Shown one piece after another: positions 40,917 to 49,043 of a stretch of 64,000 nucleotides of DNA. The stretch is from Streptomyces sp. CB02366. Its GTDB lineage: Bacteria; Actinomycetota; Actinomycetes; Streptomycetales; Streptomycetaceae. The position numbers were made by a program, and so were the translations under genes. A model generated the notes under the pieces. The model had not been told where the DNA came from. It made no database searches and was given only the letters and a program-made list of their open reading frames with translations. Within the stretch, counting starts at the first letter, position 1; every line of letters starts with the position of its first letter. Where the stretch lies: NCBI RefSeq assembly GCF_001905905.1, contig NZ_LIVT01000008.1, positions 62,001 through 126,000 on the forward strand, written 5' to 3'.

Positions 40917-41593
40917 CCTCGATCTTCGCCCGTGCGATGGGAGCCGACTTCGAGCGTCTCCACCCTCAGCTGCGACGGCGCTTCTCGGTCGGTCTCGAGA
41001 GCGGGGAGGCGTGCGTGGGGCGCGGTTCCATGGACCGGATCTGGCACGGCCGGGCCTTCGTGAAGCCGTTCCTCGCCCTGGGGGCCGCCCGCAACATCCT
41101 GGTGCCGAAGACCGGCCGGAACGTTCCCTTCACCATCGAGAACGTGCCGTACACCGACGCCTTCGGCCGGGAGACGGTCACCTTCGTCCGGACGTTCGCC
41201 CTGCCGGGCGGGCCGCGCCGCTTCGACGCCACGATGGTGCACAGCCCCGAACGGTCCTGCGTACTGGACTACCTGGGCACCCACCAGCACCTGGCCACCG
41301 ACCTGCGGCTGACGGCGGAGCCGGACGGCTCCCTGCTGATCCGGTCCGGGGAGCACCGCTTCCGCGAGGGGCCCGTAGACGTGCGGGTCCCCCACCTGAT
41401 CGGCGGCGACGCCGAGGTCCGCGAGTCCTTCGACGACGCCACGGGCCGCTTCCGCATCCGGGTCTCGGTGGCCAACCGCCGCTTCGGGCCGCTGTTCGGG
41501 TACGAGGGGACGTTCCGCGCCCGCTACGTCGACGCCTTGCGCCACGGCGTGCGTGCGGGCCTGCGCCCGGTCCGTGAAGAGGCGCGGGCGTGA
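40913..41593 (+). CDS. DUF4166 domain protein
   Basis: The product is 226 aa. FARAMGADFERLHPQLRRRF, ILVPKTGRNVPFTIENVPY and FDATMVHSPERSCVLDYLGT match my recollection of DUF4166, a domain found alone or fused to short-chain dehydrogenase-like proteins. The GTG start overlaps the preceding stop. Function unknown; coupling to an SRPBCC protein suggests a lipid or small-molecule role, which is inference only. Confidence 0.75.
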   Translation: MTSIFARAMGADFERLHPQLRRRFSVGLESGEACVGRGSMDRIWHGRAFVKPFLALGAARNILVPKTGRNVPFTIENVPYTDAFGRETVTFVRTFALPGGPRRFDATMVHSPERSCVLDYLGTHQHLATDLRLTAEPDGSLLIRSGEHRFREGPVDVRVPHLIGGDAEVRESFDDATGRFRIRVSVANRRFGPLFGYEGTFRARYVDALRHGVRAGLRPVREEARA

Positions 41594-42282
41594 CGGGGAG
41601 CGCGGAGCGTGCGGAGAGTGCGGGGAACGTCGGCGGGAGGGGCGGCGCGGCCGGTTCGGACACCCGCACGAAACTCCTGGAGGGGGCGCTGCACACCCTC
41701 GCCGCGCAGGGGATCGCGAAGACCTCGGCCCGCTCGGTGGCGGCGGCGGCCGGGGTCAACCAGGCGCTGGTCTTCTATCACTTCGGCTCGGTCGACGCGT
41801 TGCTGGCGGCGGCCTGCCGGTACGGCGCGGAGCAGCGCGTCGCCCGCCACCGCGACCGGTTCTCCGGCGTCACCACCCTCGCCGAGCTGCTGCGGTTCGG
41901 GCGGGAGCTGCACGAGGAGGAGCGCGAGGGCGGCCATGTCGCCTTCCTCGCCCAACTCCTCGCCGGAGCGCAGACCCAGCCCCGGTTGGCGCCCGCGACG
42001 GCGGCGGGGCTCGACCTGTGGACCGCTGAGATCGAGCGGGTCCTGACCCGGGTGCTGGCGGACTCGCCGCTCGGCGAGTTCGCCGACCCGGTGGGCCTGG
42101 CGCGGGCCGTGACGGGGGCGTTCGTGGGCCTGGAACTCTACGAGGGGGTCGATCCGCAGGGGGCGGAGAGGGCCTTCGGGGCGCTGGAGCAGCTCGCCGC
42201 GCTGGCCGGAGCGCTGGACGAGCTGGGCCCGGTGGCCCGGCGCGCGGTACGCCATCGGCTGCGGCGCACGGAGCGGACGTAA
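41590..42282 (+). CDS. TetR-family regulator
   Basis: The product is 230 aa. The HTH reads TRTKLLEGALHTLAAQGIAK then SARSVAAAAGVNQALVFYHF, a textbook TetR DNA-binding domain near residues 25-75. The C-terminal ligand domain is alpha-helical. GTG start with 4-bp overlap to the DUF4166 gene. As last gene of the operon behind two TTGAGC-N4-GCTCAA palindromes it most likely represses itself and its two partners. Confidence 0.85.
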   Translation: MTGSAERAESAGNVGGRGGAAGSDTRTKLLEGALHTLAAQGIAKTSARSVAAAAGVNQALVFYHFGSVDALLAAACRYGAEQRVARHRDRFSGVTTLAELLRFGRELHEEEREGGHVAFLAQLLAGAQTQPRLAPATAAGLDLWTAEIERVLTRVLADSPLGEFADPVGLARAVTGAFVGLELYEGVDPQGAERAFGALEQLAALAGALDELGPVARRAVRHRLRRTERT

Positions 42283-42504
42283 CGGCCCGTACGCGCGGCG
42301 GCCCGGAACGACCCGGGCCGCCCGAGCAACCCCCCGCGCCCGGCTGCCGTCTTGATCGTCGACAGAACGGTTCGCCGCACACGACGAGCGGCGGCCCGAC
42401 CCCCACATGCTCCGGGCCTGCACGACCGGCCGACTATGCCCTCGATGTATACACAGAGGGTATAGCGGCTTCGCTCCGGGCCCGGCACCGCGCGGAAGGC
42501 ACCC

Positions 42505-43563
42505 ATGCAGACCAAGGCACTGGCGCCCGAGTACCAGGGAGCGCTCACCAAGATGTCGGTGAACGCCTCCCTCACCGATGTACTGGCCGAAGGCGTACGC
42601 CACTTGAGGCTGGCCGAACGCTCCGGATCGCAGGAGGAGGTGGCGCGCGCGGGGCTCGCCGTGGCCGAGGCGCACCGCAGGCTCGGGCAGGTGGCGGAGG
42701 CCGACCGGGCCTGGAAGGCCAGCTACCGGGCCGCGCGGGCAGCCGGGAACACCGGGGCGATGGCCTGGGCACTGTGGAGCGGCGGCACGCTGGCGCGTCA
42801 ACGCGGTTCGCTGCGCCTGGCGTTCCGGCTGCTCGGCCTCGCCGCCGAGGCGGGGAAGCGGGGCGGCGACGTGGTGGCCCGCGGCTACTCGCTGGCCGGC
42901 CTGGCCGAGACCGGGCGGATCCAGGGCGACTACGCGACCGTCGCCACGCTGCACGAGCAACTGCTCGCCGAGGCCCGCGCCCGGGGCGAGGCCCGGCACA
43001 CCGTCTGGGCGCTGGAGGGCATCGCGCAGATCCACCGCAACACCGGTTCACTGGACTCGGCGTTGGAGATGTTCGAGGAGGCGGCGGCGCTGGCGGGCGA
43101 GGCGGACGACCGCCGGGGCCGGGCCTGGGCGCTGCGCGGCATAGCCGACATCGTCTCCCTCCGGGACGGAGCGACGGCCCGCGCGCTCGGTCTGCTCTCC
43201 GAGGCCGAGGTCGCCTGCCGGGAGATGAACCTCTCCAGCGCGCTGGCGTACAACCACAAGATGCGGGCCAACGTGCTCTTCCGCGCCGGGCGGTACGAGG
43301 AGGCGCGCGAGGTCTACGAGCAGGCGCTCGGCGAGTTCCGCGCGATGGACGAGCCCCGCGGCGAGGCGCTGGCCTCGCTCGGACTGGTCAAGGCACGGGC
43401 CCGGCTCGGCCGGGACCGCGGCGCCACCGCCGCCGAACTGGACGAACTGCGCGGCAGGCTCGACCGGATCGGACTGCTGAACGCCCGGGAGATGGTCGAG
43501 AAGGCGTACGCCGAACTGGGCGTGGAGCCCGTGTCGGCCGGGGCCGGGGACGGCCGCCGATGA
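42505..43563 (+). CDS. TPR repeat protein
   Basis: The product is 352 aa made of about seven tetratricopeptide-like helical pairs, for example AGLAVAEAHRRLGQVAEADR, ALEGIAQIHRNTGSLDSALE, KMRANVLFRAGRYEEAREVY and EALASLGLVKARARLG. No HTH or enzymatic domain is attached. GGAAGG precedes the ATG. Its stop overlaps the start of a polyprenyl synthase gene (ATGA), so the two proteins are made together and may interact. The 220-bp upstream region contains an AT-rich patch (GTATACACAGAGGGTATAG), a possible promoter. Confidence 0.8.
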   Translation: MQTKALAPEYQGALTKMSVNASLTDVLAEGVRHLRLAERSGSQEEVARAGLAVAEAHRRLGQVAEADRAWKASYRAARAAGNTGAMAWALWSGGTLARQRGSLRLAFRLLGLAAEAGKRGGDVVARGYSLAGLAETGRIQGDYATVATLHEQLLAEARARGEARHTVWALEGIAQIHRNTGSLDSALEMFEEAAALAGEADDRRGRAWALRGIADIVSLRDGATARALGLLSEAEVACREMNLSSALAYNHKMRANVLFRAGRYEEAREVYEQALGEFRAMDEPRGEALASLGLVKARARLGRDRGATAAELDELRGRLDRIGLLNAREMVEKAYAELGVEPVSAGAGDGRR

Positions 43564-44609
43564 CGCTCTCCACGACCCGCCGGGCGAGCGCCCCGCAGAT
43601 TTTGGACCGGTGCCGCGAGCTGGTGCGCCCGGCCATGGTGGAGGCGGTGGGCCGGCTGCACCCCTGGCACGCGGAGACGGCGGCGTTCTCGCTCGGCTGG
43701 CGCGGGACGGACGGCGAGCCGGGGCCCGGCTCGCAGGGCAAGGGGGTCCGCCAGGCGCTCGCGGTGCTCGGCGCGCGGGCCGCGGGCGGCGACGCCGCGG
43801 AGGCGGTGCCCGGCGCGGTGGCCGTCGAGCTGATCCACACCTTCTCGCTGATCCACGACGACATCATGGACGGCGACGAGACCCGCCGCCGCCGGCCGGC
43901 GCTCTGGAAGGCGTACGGCACCGGACCGGCGGTCCTCGCGGGGGACGCCCTGTTCGCCCTGGCCGTCTCCACGCTGGCGGAGGCCCCGGGCCCGGGCGGC
44001 CCGGCGGCGGTGCGCCACCTGGCGCGCGCCCTGGGCGACCTGGTGCGCGGCCAGGCGCAGGACCTGCTCTTCGAGTCGCGGCCGTGGAGCGGGCCGGGGG
44101 CGGTCCTGCCGCACGAGTACCGGTCGATGGCCACCCACAAGACGGGATCCCTGCTCGGCTGCGCCGCGGCCCTGGGCGCGGCGCTGGCGGGGGCCCCGGA
44201 GGGCGCCGTCGAGGCGTTGGACCTGGCGGGGCGTCATGTGGGGGTGGCGTTCCAGGCGGTGGACGACCTGCTCGGGATCTGGGGCGATCCGCAGGTGACC
44301 GGCAAACCGGTGCACAGCGATCTGCGGCGGCTCAAGAAGACGTATCCGGTGCTCGCGGCCCTGTCCGCCGGCCATCCGGCGGCCCGGCGCCTGGACGCCC
44401 TGCTCTCCTCCGCCGTACCGCTCGACGACCTGGCGGCACGGCGTGCGGCGGGCCTGATCGAGGAGGCCGGCGGGCGGGAGGCCGCGGTCGCCGAAGCGCA
44501 CGAGCACCTGGCCGCCGCCCGCGCCTGCCTGGACCGGGTGCCGCTCGCCGAGGACGCGCGGGAGGACCTGCTCACGCTGATCCCGTACCTCGTGGACCGC
44601 ACCGGCTGA
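43560..44609 (+). CDS. Polyprenyl (geranylgeranyl-type) diphosphate synthase
   Basis: The product is 349 aa. The first Asp-rich motif is HTFSLIHDDIMDGDETRRRR and the second region is FQAVDDLLGIWGDPQVTGKP, then SDLRRLKKTYPVLAAL, all typical of actinobacterial E-type prenyl synthases. It condenses isopentenyl diphosphate units; chain length cannot be read with certainty. No terpene cyclase or phytoene synthase gene lies in this window next to it, only the coupled TPR gene. A 41-nt palindrome ends the transcript. Confidence 0.85.
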   Translation: MTLSTTRRASAPQILDRCRELVRPAMVEAVGRLHPWHAETAAFSLGWRGTDGEPGPGSQGKGVRQALAVLGARAAGGDAAEAVPGAVAVELIHTFSLIHDDIMDGDETRRRRPALWKAYGTGPAVLAGDALFALAVSTLAEAPGPGGPAAVRHLARALGDLVRGQAQDLLFESRPWSGPGAVLPHEYRSMATHKTGSLLGCAAALGAALAGAPEGAVEALDLAGRHVGVAFQAVDDLLGIWGDPQVTGKPVHSDLRRLKKTYPVLAALSAGHPAARRLDALLSSAVPLDDLAARRAAGLIEEAGGREAAVAEAHEHLAAARACLDRVPLAEDAREDLLTLIPYLVDRTG

Positions 44610-45028
44610 CCCCCGGGCCGCGCGGCTCGCCGCCGGGGGCGCCCTGGACAGTGTCCAGGGCGCCCCCGGCGTTTCGGCCACCGCACCGCCCCTCCGAAGC
44701 ACACGGTACGACCGGACGATGGATGGGGTGGCCACCCATTGCGGCGATCGGCGGTGTGCGCCCCGCCGGAAAAGGCCGCGGGCCCCGCCGGCGCCGTCCG
44801 TGCGGCCCCGCCGCCCCGGCGCGGCCGGCAGACCCCTCGGACCCCTTGCGCCCCCGGTCCTCGAAGGAGTCCGGTGCCGTGCCGCCCCTTCGCGCGGCCA
44901 CCCGGACGGCCCCTCTGCACGCCCAATCCCCATGTGGTCGTATGAGCGAGTCAAACGCACGATTTCGCCACATATCTGCCAAAGTGCACCTCGGCTTTAC
45001 TCACCGGATTGAGCGAAGAGAGCCGTGC
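44610..45028. other. Intergenic region between the prenyl synthase and the EPS operon
   Basis: About 420 bp. The first 60 bp hold the terminator palindrome. The rest has no gene. The 100 bp before 45029 is unusually AT-rich for this chromosome (CGATTTCGCCACATATCTGC) and is the best candidate for the promoter of the exopolysaccharide operon. Confidence 0.5.
44631..44671. terminator. 41-nt perfect palindrome acting as terminator
   Basis: Arms of 20 nt (CGCCGGGGGCGCCCTGGACA and its complement) around a single G, 21 bp after the prenyl synthase stop. The near-absence of a loop means the hairpin would open a few pairs at the tip, or the site could form a cruciform. Confidence 0.7.
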
Positions 45029-46204
45029 GTGCTGCACATGCGTCGTACCGAGGAAAGACAACTGACGGTCCTTCACCTGGTTCAGCCCGTGGACGGCGGA
45101 GTGGCCCGGGTGGTCACCGATCTCGTCAGGGCCCAGGCCGGGTACGGACTGCGCCCCGTGGTGGCCTGCCCGCCCGGGAGCCCGCTGGCCCGGGGAGCGG
45201 CGAAGGCCGGCGCCGAGGTGCACGGCTGGCACGCCACCCGCGCCCCGGGCCCGGGGCTGGCCGGTGAGGTCGCCGCCGCGCGCCAGATCGTCCGCGCGAG
45301 CCGCCCGCACGTGGTGCACGCCCACAGCGCCAAGGCCGGACTGGCCGGCCGCATCGCGGTACGCGGCCGGATCCCCACCGTGTTCCAGCCGCACGCCTGG
45401 TCGTTCGAGGCCGTCGGCGGCGGCGCCGCCGGGCTCGCGCTCGGTTGGGAACGGTTCGGGGCGCGCTGGGCCGATCGCATCCTGTGCGTCAGCGAGTCCG
45501 AGCGCCGCACCGGCCAGGAGGCGGGCATCGCCGCCCGCTGGTCGGTCGTCCACAACGGCATCGATCTCGACCGCTTCCGTCCCGGCGACCGCGCGCACCG
45601 GGCGCGGGCCCGCGCCTCGCTGCCCTTCCGGCAGGACGGCGGCCCCGACGCCCCGCTGGTCGTCTGCGTCGGCCGGCTGACCCGCCAGAAGGGCCAGGAC
45701 GTCCTGCTGCGGGCCTGGCGCCGGATGAGGGTGGCCGGGGCCCGGCTGGTGCTGGTGGGCGACGGACCCGACCGGGAGGCGCTGGAGGGGTCGGCCCCGC
45801 CCGGCGTGCTGTTCACCGGAGCGTGCGAGGACGTCCGGCCGTGGCTCCACGCCGCCGACGTCCTGGTCCTGCCCTCCCGCTGGGAAGGCATGGCCCTGGC
45901 CCCGCTGGAGGCGATGGCCTGCGGCCGCCCCGTGGTGATGACCGACGTGAGCGGAGCGCGCGAGAGCCTGCCCCCCGGCCAGGAGGAGTACTGCCTCGTA
46001 CCGCCGGACGACCCGGCGGCGCTGGCCGGGGCGCTGACCGCGCTGCTCACCGACCGCGAACTGCGCGAGGAGGTGTCCCACCAGGTCCTGCGCCACACCC
46101 GGTCGGCCTTCGACGTCCGACGGACCGCCGGGGCGATTGCCGGGCTCTACCAGGAACTTGTCGGCATGTCCGCCCCTACGACGAGGAAGCGCACCGAGCG
46201 ATGA
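45029..46204 (+). CDS. GT4-family glycosyltransferase (EPS operon gene 1)
   Basis: The product is 391 aa from the GTG at 45029; the ATG at 45038 is the alternative. The N-terminal Rossmann domain has HLVQPVDGGVARVVTDLVRA, and the C-terminal domain has VVCVGRLTRQKGQDVLLRAW and RWEGMALAPLEAMACGRPVV with the Glu-x7-Glu signature of family 4 retaining glycosyltransferases. It transfers a sugar onto a lipid-linked intermediate in the cytoplasm. First gene of an operon whose next gene starts inside its stop codon (ATGA at 46201). Confidence 0.85.
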   Translation: MLHMRRTEERQLTVLHLVQPVDGGVARVVTDLVRAQAGYGLRPVVACPPGSPLARGAAKAGAEVHGWHATRAPGPGLAGEVAAARQIVRASRPHVVHAHSAKAGLAGRIAVRGRIPTVFQPHAWSFEAVGGGAAGLALGWERFGARWADRILCVSESERRTGQEAGIAARWSVVHNGIDLDRFRPGDRAHRARARASLPFRQDGGPDAPLVVCVGRLTRQKGQDVLLRAWRRMRVAGARLVLVGDGPDREALEGSAPPGVLFTGACEDVRPWLHAADVLVLPSRWEGMALAPLEAMACGRPVVMTDVSGARESLPPGQEEYCLVPPDDPAALAGALTALLTDRELREEVSHQVLRHTRSAFDVRRTAGAIAGLYQELVGMSAPTTRKRTER

Positions 46205-47682
46205 CGATGGAGAGTGCACCGGTTCCCGGAGCCGGCCGGGCCACGGCCGTGCAGGCTCACACGGTCCATCCGCCGCGAAGAAGCGGTGGCGGTGCGCAGG
46301 TGCGGCCCGGTGGCCGCCGGACCGTCCGGTGCGGCCGGCTCGCCCCGCTGCTGTGCGTGGACGCCCTGGCGGCGGCCGCGGCGTTCGTCCTCCTCGTCCC
46401 GGCCGGCCTGCCCCGGCCCCTGGCGGCCCTCCCGGCGGTGGCGCAGATCCTCCTCCTCGCCCACCGGGGCCTGTACCGGACGCGGCTGTCCCCCTCGGCC
46501 CTGTCCGAACTGCCCGCGCTCCTGGGCCTCGCCCTCCTCCAGTGGTACCTGGCCGTGCAGGTGCTGGACGCCTGGGCCCCGCAGCAGGCGATCGGCTGGA
46601 CGGTCCTCGCGTACGGGGCCGGTGCGCAGACCGCGCTGGGCTGTGCGGGGCGCGCGGCGGTGTACCGGGCGCGGCGGCGGGCCGCCGTCCGCCGCCCGCT
46701 GTCCACGCTGGTCGTCGGCCACGGCCCGCAGGCCCGTCAGGTGACGGCCGCGCTGTTCGACCACCCCGCGTACGGGCTGCGGCCGGTCGGGCTGGTCGCG
46801 GCTCCGGGGGCCGGGGACGAGGAGCGGGCCGGGGGTTCCGCCGCCGCCCCGCTGCCGGTCCTGCTCTCGCCCCAGGAGGTGGGGCGGGCCGTCGTGCAGA
46901 ACAGTGTGCGGCACGCGGTGTTCACGGCCCCGCCCGAGGCGACGCCGGACGGCCCCGCCCTCCTCTCCCTGCTCACCGGGCACGGTTGCCGGGTGTGGCT
47001 GGTCAGCGGGCCGGGCGCCGCGGTGTCCGCCCCGGCGGGCGGGCGCCCCGACCACCTGTGGGGCTTCACCGCCCGGCCGCTGCGCGACGGGACGAACCGC
47101 CCCTTCGGCCACGCGGCGAAGCGGGCGGTGGACGCCGTCCTCGCCGCCTTCGGCCTGCTGCTCGCGGCCCCGGTGATGGCGGCCTGCGCCCTGGCCGTGC
47201 GGCTCTCCGACGGCCCCGGGGTGATCTTCCGGCAGGAGCGCGTCGGCCGGCACGGACGCACCTTCGTGCTGCTGAAGTTCCGCACGCTCCGGCCCGCCGA
47301 CGCCCAGGAGTCGGCCACCCGCTGGAACGTCGCGTCCGACGAGCGGATGAGCCGGGTCGGCAGGGCGCTGCGGCGGACCTCCCTCGACGAGCTGCCGCAG
47401 CTGTGGAACGTACTGCGCGGCGACATGAGCCTGGTCGGCCCCCGCCCCGAACGCCCTTACTTCGTAGCGCAGTTCAGCCGGGCTCACCCCGGCTACCAGG
47501 CCCGGCACCGGATGCCCGTCGGCATCACCGGGCTGGCCCAGGTCAACGGGTTGCGGGGCGACACCTCGATCGAGGAGCGGGCCCGCTTCGACAACCACTA
47601 CATCGAGACCTGGTCGCTGTGGCAGGACGCGTGCGTGCTGGCGCGGACCGCGGGCTCCCTGTTCCGGCTCGGAGGCAGCTGA
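46201..47682 (+). CDS. Polyprenyl-phosphate glycosyl-1-phosphotransferase (EPS operon gene 2)
   Basis: The product is 493 aa. The N-terminal half has four or five membrane segments (LLCVDALAAAAAFVLLVPAG, ELPALLGLALLQWYLAVQVL) and a nucleotide-binding-like region (STLVVGHGPQARQVTAALFD). The C-terminal bacterial sugar transferase domain contains KRAVDAVLAAFGLLLAAPVM, GVIFRQERVGRHGRTFVLLK and SLDELPQLWNVLRGDMSLVG with PRPERP. It starts polymer synthesis by loading a sugar phosphate onto undecaprenyl phosphate. ATGA overlap with gene 1. Confidence 0.9.
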   Translation: MTMESAPVPGAGRATAVQAHTVHPPRRSGGGAQVRPGGRRTVRCGRLAPLLCVDALAAAAAFVLLVPAGLPRPLAALPAVAQILLLAHRGLYRTRLSPSALSELPALLGLALLQWYLAVQVLDAWAPQQAIGWTVLAYGAGAQTALGCAGRAAVYRARRRAAVRRPLSTLVVGHGPQARQVTAALFDHPAYGLRPVGLVAAPGAGDEERAGGSAAAPLPVLLSPQEVGRAVVQNSVRHAVFTAPPEATPDGPALLSLLTGHGCRVWLVSGPGAAVSAPAGGRPDHLWGFTARPLRDGTNRPFGHAAKRAVDAVLAAFGLLLAAPVMAACALAVRLSDGPGVIFRQERVGRHGRTFVLLKFRTLRPADAQESATRWNVASDERMSRVGRALRRTSLDELPQLWNVLRGDMSLVGPRPERPYFVAQFSRAHPGYQARHRMPVGITGLAQVNGLRGDTSIEERARFDNHYIETWSLWQDACVLARTAGSLFRLGGS

Positions 47683-47684
47683 CC

Positions 47685-49043
47685 ATGGCGGCAGTCCTCA
47701 CCCCGCCCGCACCGGCCCCGACCGGTCCCGCCGCGCTCCCCCGTTCCCGGTGGGGCGGCTGGCGCGACCGCTGGCCGTTGCTGCCCCTGGTCGCGACGGT
47801 CCTGCTGCCCGCCCTGCCGTACGGGGCGTCGGGCGGGGGCGGCCCGGCGGACATCGCGTCGGGCACGGCGGTGCTCGTGTGCGCGGCCCGCCTCCTGCGT
47901 CTGCGCAGCCGCCCGCTGAGCGCCGCCGCCGCGCTGGTCCTGGGCCTGCCCGCGGTGGGGTTCGCGGTGGCCGCGGTCACGGCGGCGGACCCGGCGGCGG
48001 CCCTGCCGGGCCTCGTCCGCTACCTCCAGGTCTTCGTGCTGGTGCCGGCCGCGGTGGTCCTGCTGCTCCGGGACGCGTACGGCTTCCGGATCGTGACCGG
48101 CTCACTCGTGCTCCTCGCGGTCGTCCAGGGCGCCATGGGCGTCCACCAGTACGTCACCGGCACCGGCGCCTCGTACATGGGCGAGGACGTCCGGGCGGTG
48201 GGCACGTTCGGCCCCAGCGACATCATGGGCATGGCCACCGTCGTCGCCTACGGACTGCTCGCCGCCGCGGCCTGCGCCCTGCGTCCGCCGCGCAGCGCCC
48301 CGGCCTGGCTGCGGCCGTGCGCCGCCGTCGTCGCCGTCGCGCTGGCCGTGCCGCTGACGCTGTCCTTCAGCCGGGGCGTGTGGATCGCCACGGGCGTCGC
48401 GCTCCTGGTCGCCCTCGCGCTGGCCGGGCGGCGGCAGGCGCTGACGTCGCTGGCCGTGCTCGGAGCGGCGGGCGTGGTGCTGGTCGGCGGGTTCGGCGTG
48501 GGATCGGAGATGATCGCGGACCGGGCGGCCAGCGTGACCCAGGTGACCCGGGCCCCGGACCGGTCGGTCAGCGACCGGTACGCCCTGTGGAGCGCGGCGG
48601 GGGCGATGTGGCGCGAGCGGCCCGTCGCCGGGGTCGGCCTCAAGGGCTTCCCCGCCCACCGCGACGGACACGCCTCCATCGGGCTCTCCTCCGGCAGCGA
48701 CACGGCCGGGGCGGGCCAGGAGTTCCGCCGTCAGGCCCTCCTCTCCCCCCACAACATGTATCTCCTCGTCCTCGGCGAGCAGGGCCTCATCGGTCTGACC
48801 GCCCTCGTCGGCAGCTGGGCGGCGATCCTGGCCGGCGCGGTCCGCAGACTGCGCCTCGCCCGCTCGCGCGGGCGCACCGCCGCCGCCGACTGCGGGCTGG
48901 CAGCGGTCGCCCTGATGGTCTGGCAGAGCGTCGACTTCCTGTACGCGGACATCGGCGGGCCCACCACCGTGCTGAGCGGGATCGTGCTGGGGCTGGCCGC
49001 CTGGTGGGCGCTGGCCGAACCGGACCGGGGGAGCATCGCGTGA
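47685..49043 (+). CDS. O-antigen ligase/polymerase-like membrane protein (EPS operon gene 3)
   Basis: The product is 452 aa with ten or more hydrophobic segments and a large extracytoplasmic loop (TQVTRAPDRSVSDRYALWSA, GLKGFPAHRDGHASIG, LLSPHNMYLLVLGEQGLIGL). PHNxYL..l.E.G..G is the hallmark of the Wzy/WaaL superfamily. It probably polymerises lipid-linked repeat units outside the membrane. GGAGG lies 9 nt before the ATG. The stop overlaps the flippase start (GTGA). Confidence 0.85.
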   Translation: MAAVLTPPAPAPTGPAALPRSRWGGWRDRWPLLPLVATVLLPALPYGASGGGGPADIASGTAVLVCAARLLRLRSRPLSAAAALVLGLPAVGFAVAAVTAADPAAALPGLVRYLQVFVLVPAAVVLLLRDAYGFRIVTGSLVLLAVVQGAMGVHQYVTGTGASYMGEDVRAVGTFGPSDIMGMATVVAYGLLAAAACALRPPRSAPAWLRPCAAVVAVALAVPLTLSFSRGVWIATGVALLVALALAGRRQALTSLAVLGAAGVVLVGGFGVGSEMIADRAASVTQVTRAPDRSVSDRYALWSAAGAMWRERPVAGVGLKGFPAHRDGHASIGLSSGSDTAGAGQEFRRQALLSPHNMYLLVLGEQGLIGLTALVGSWAAILAGAVRRLRLARSRGRTAAADCGLAAVALMVWQSVDFLYADIGGPTTVLSGIVLGLAAWWALAEPDRGSIA

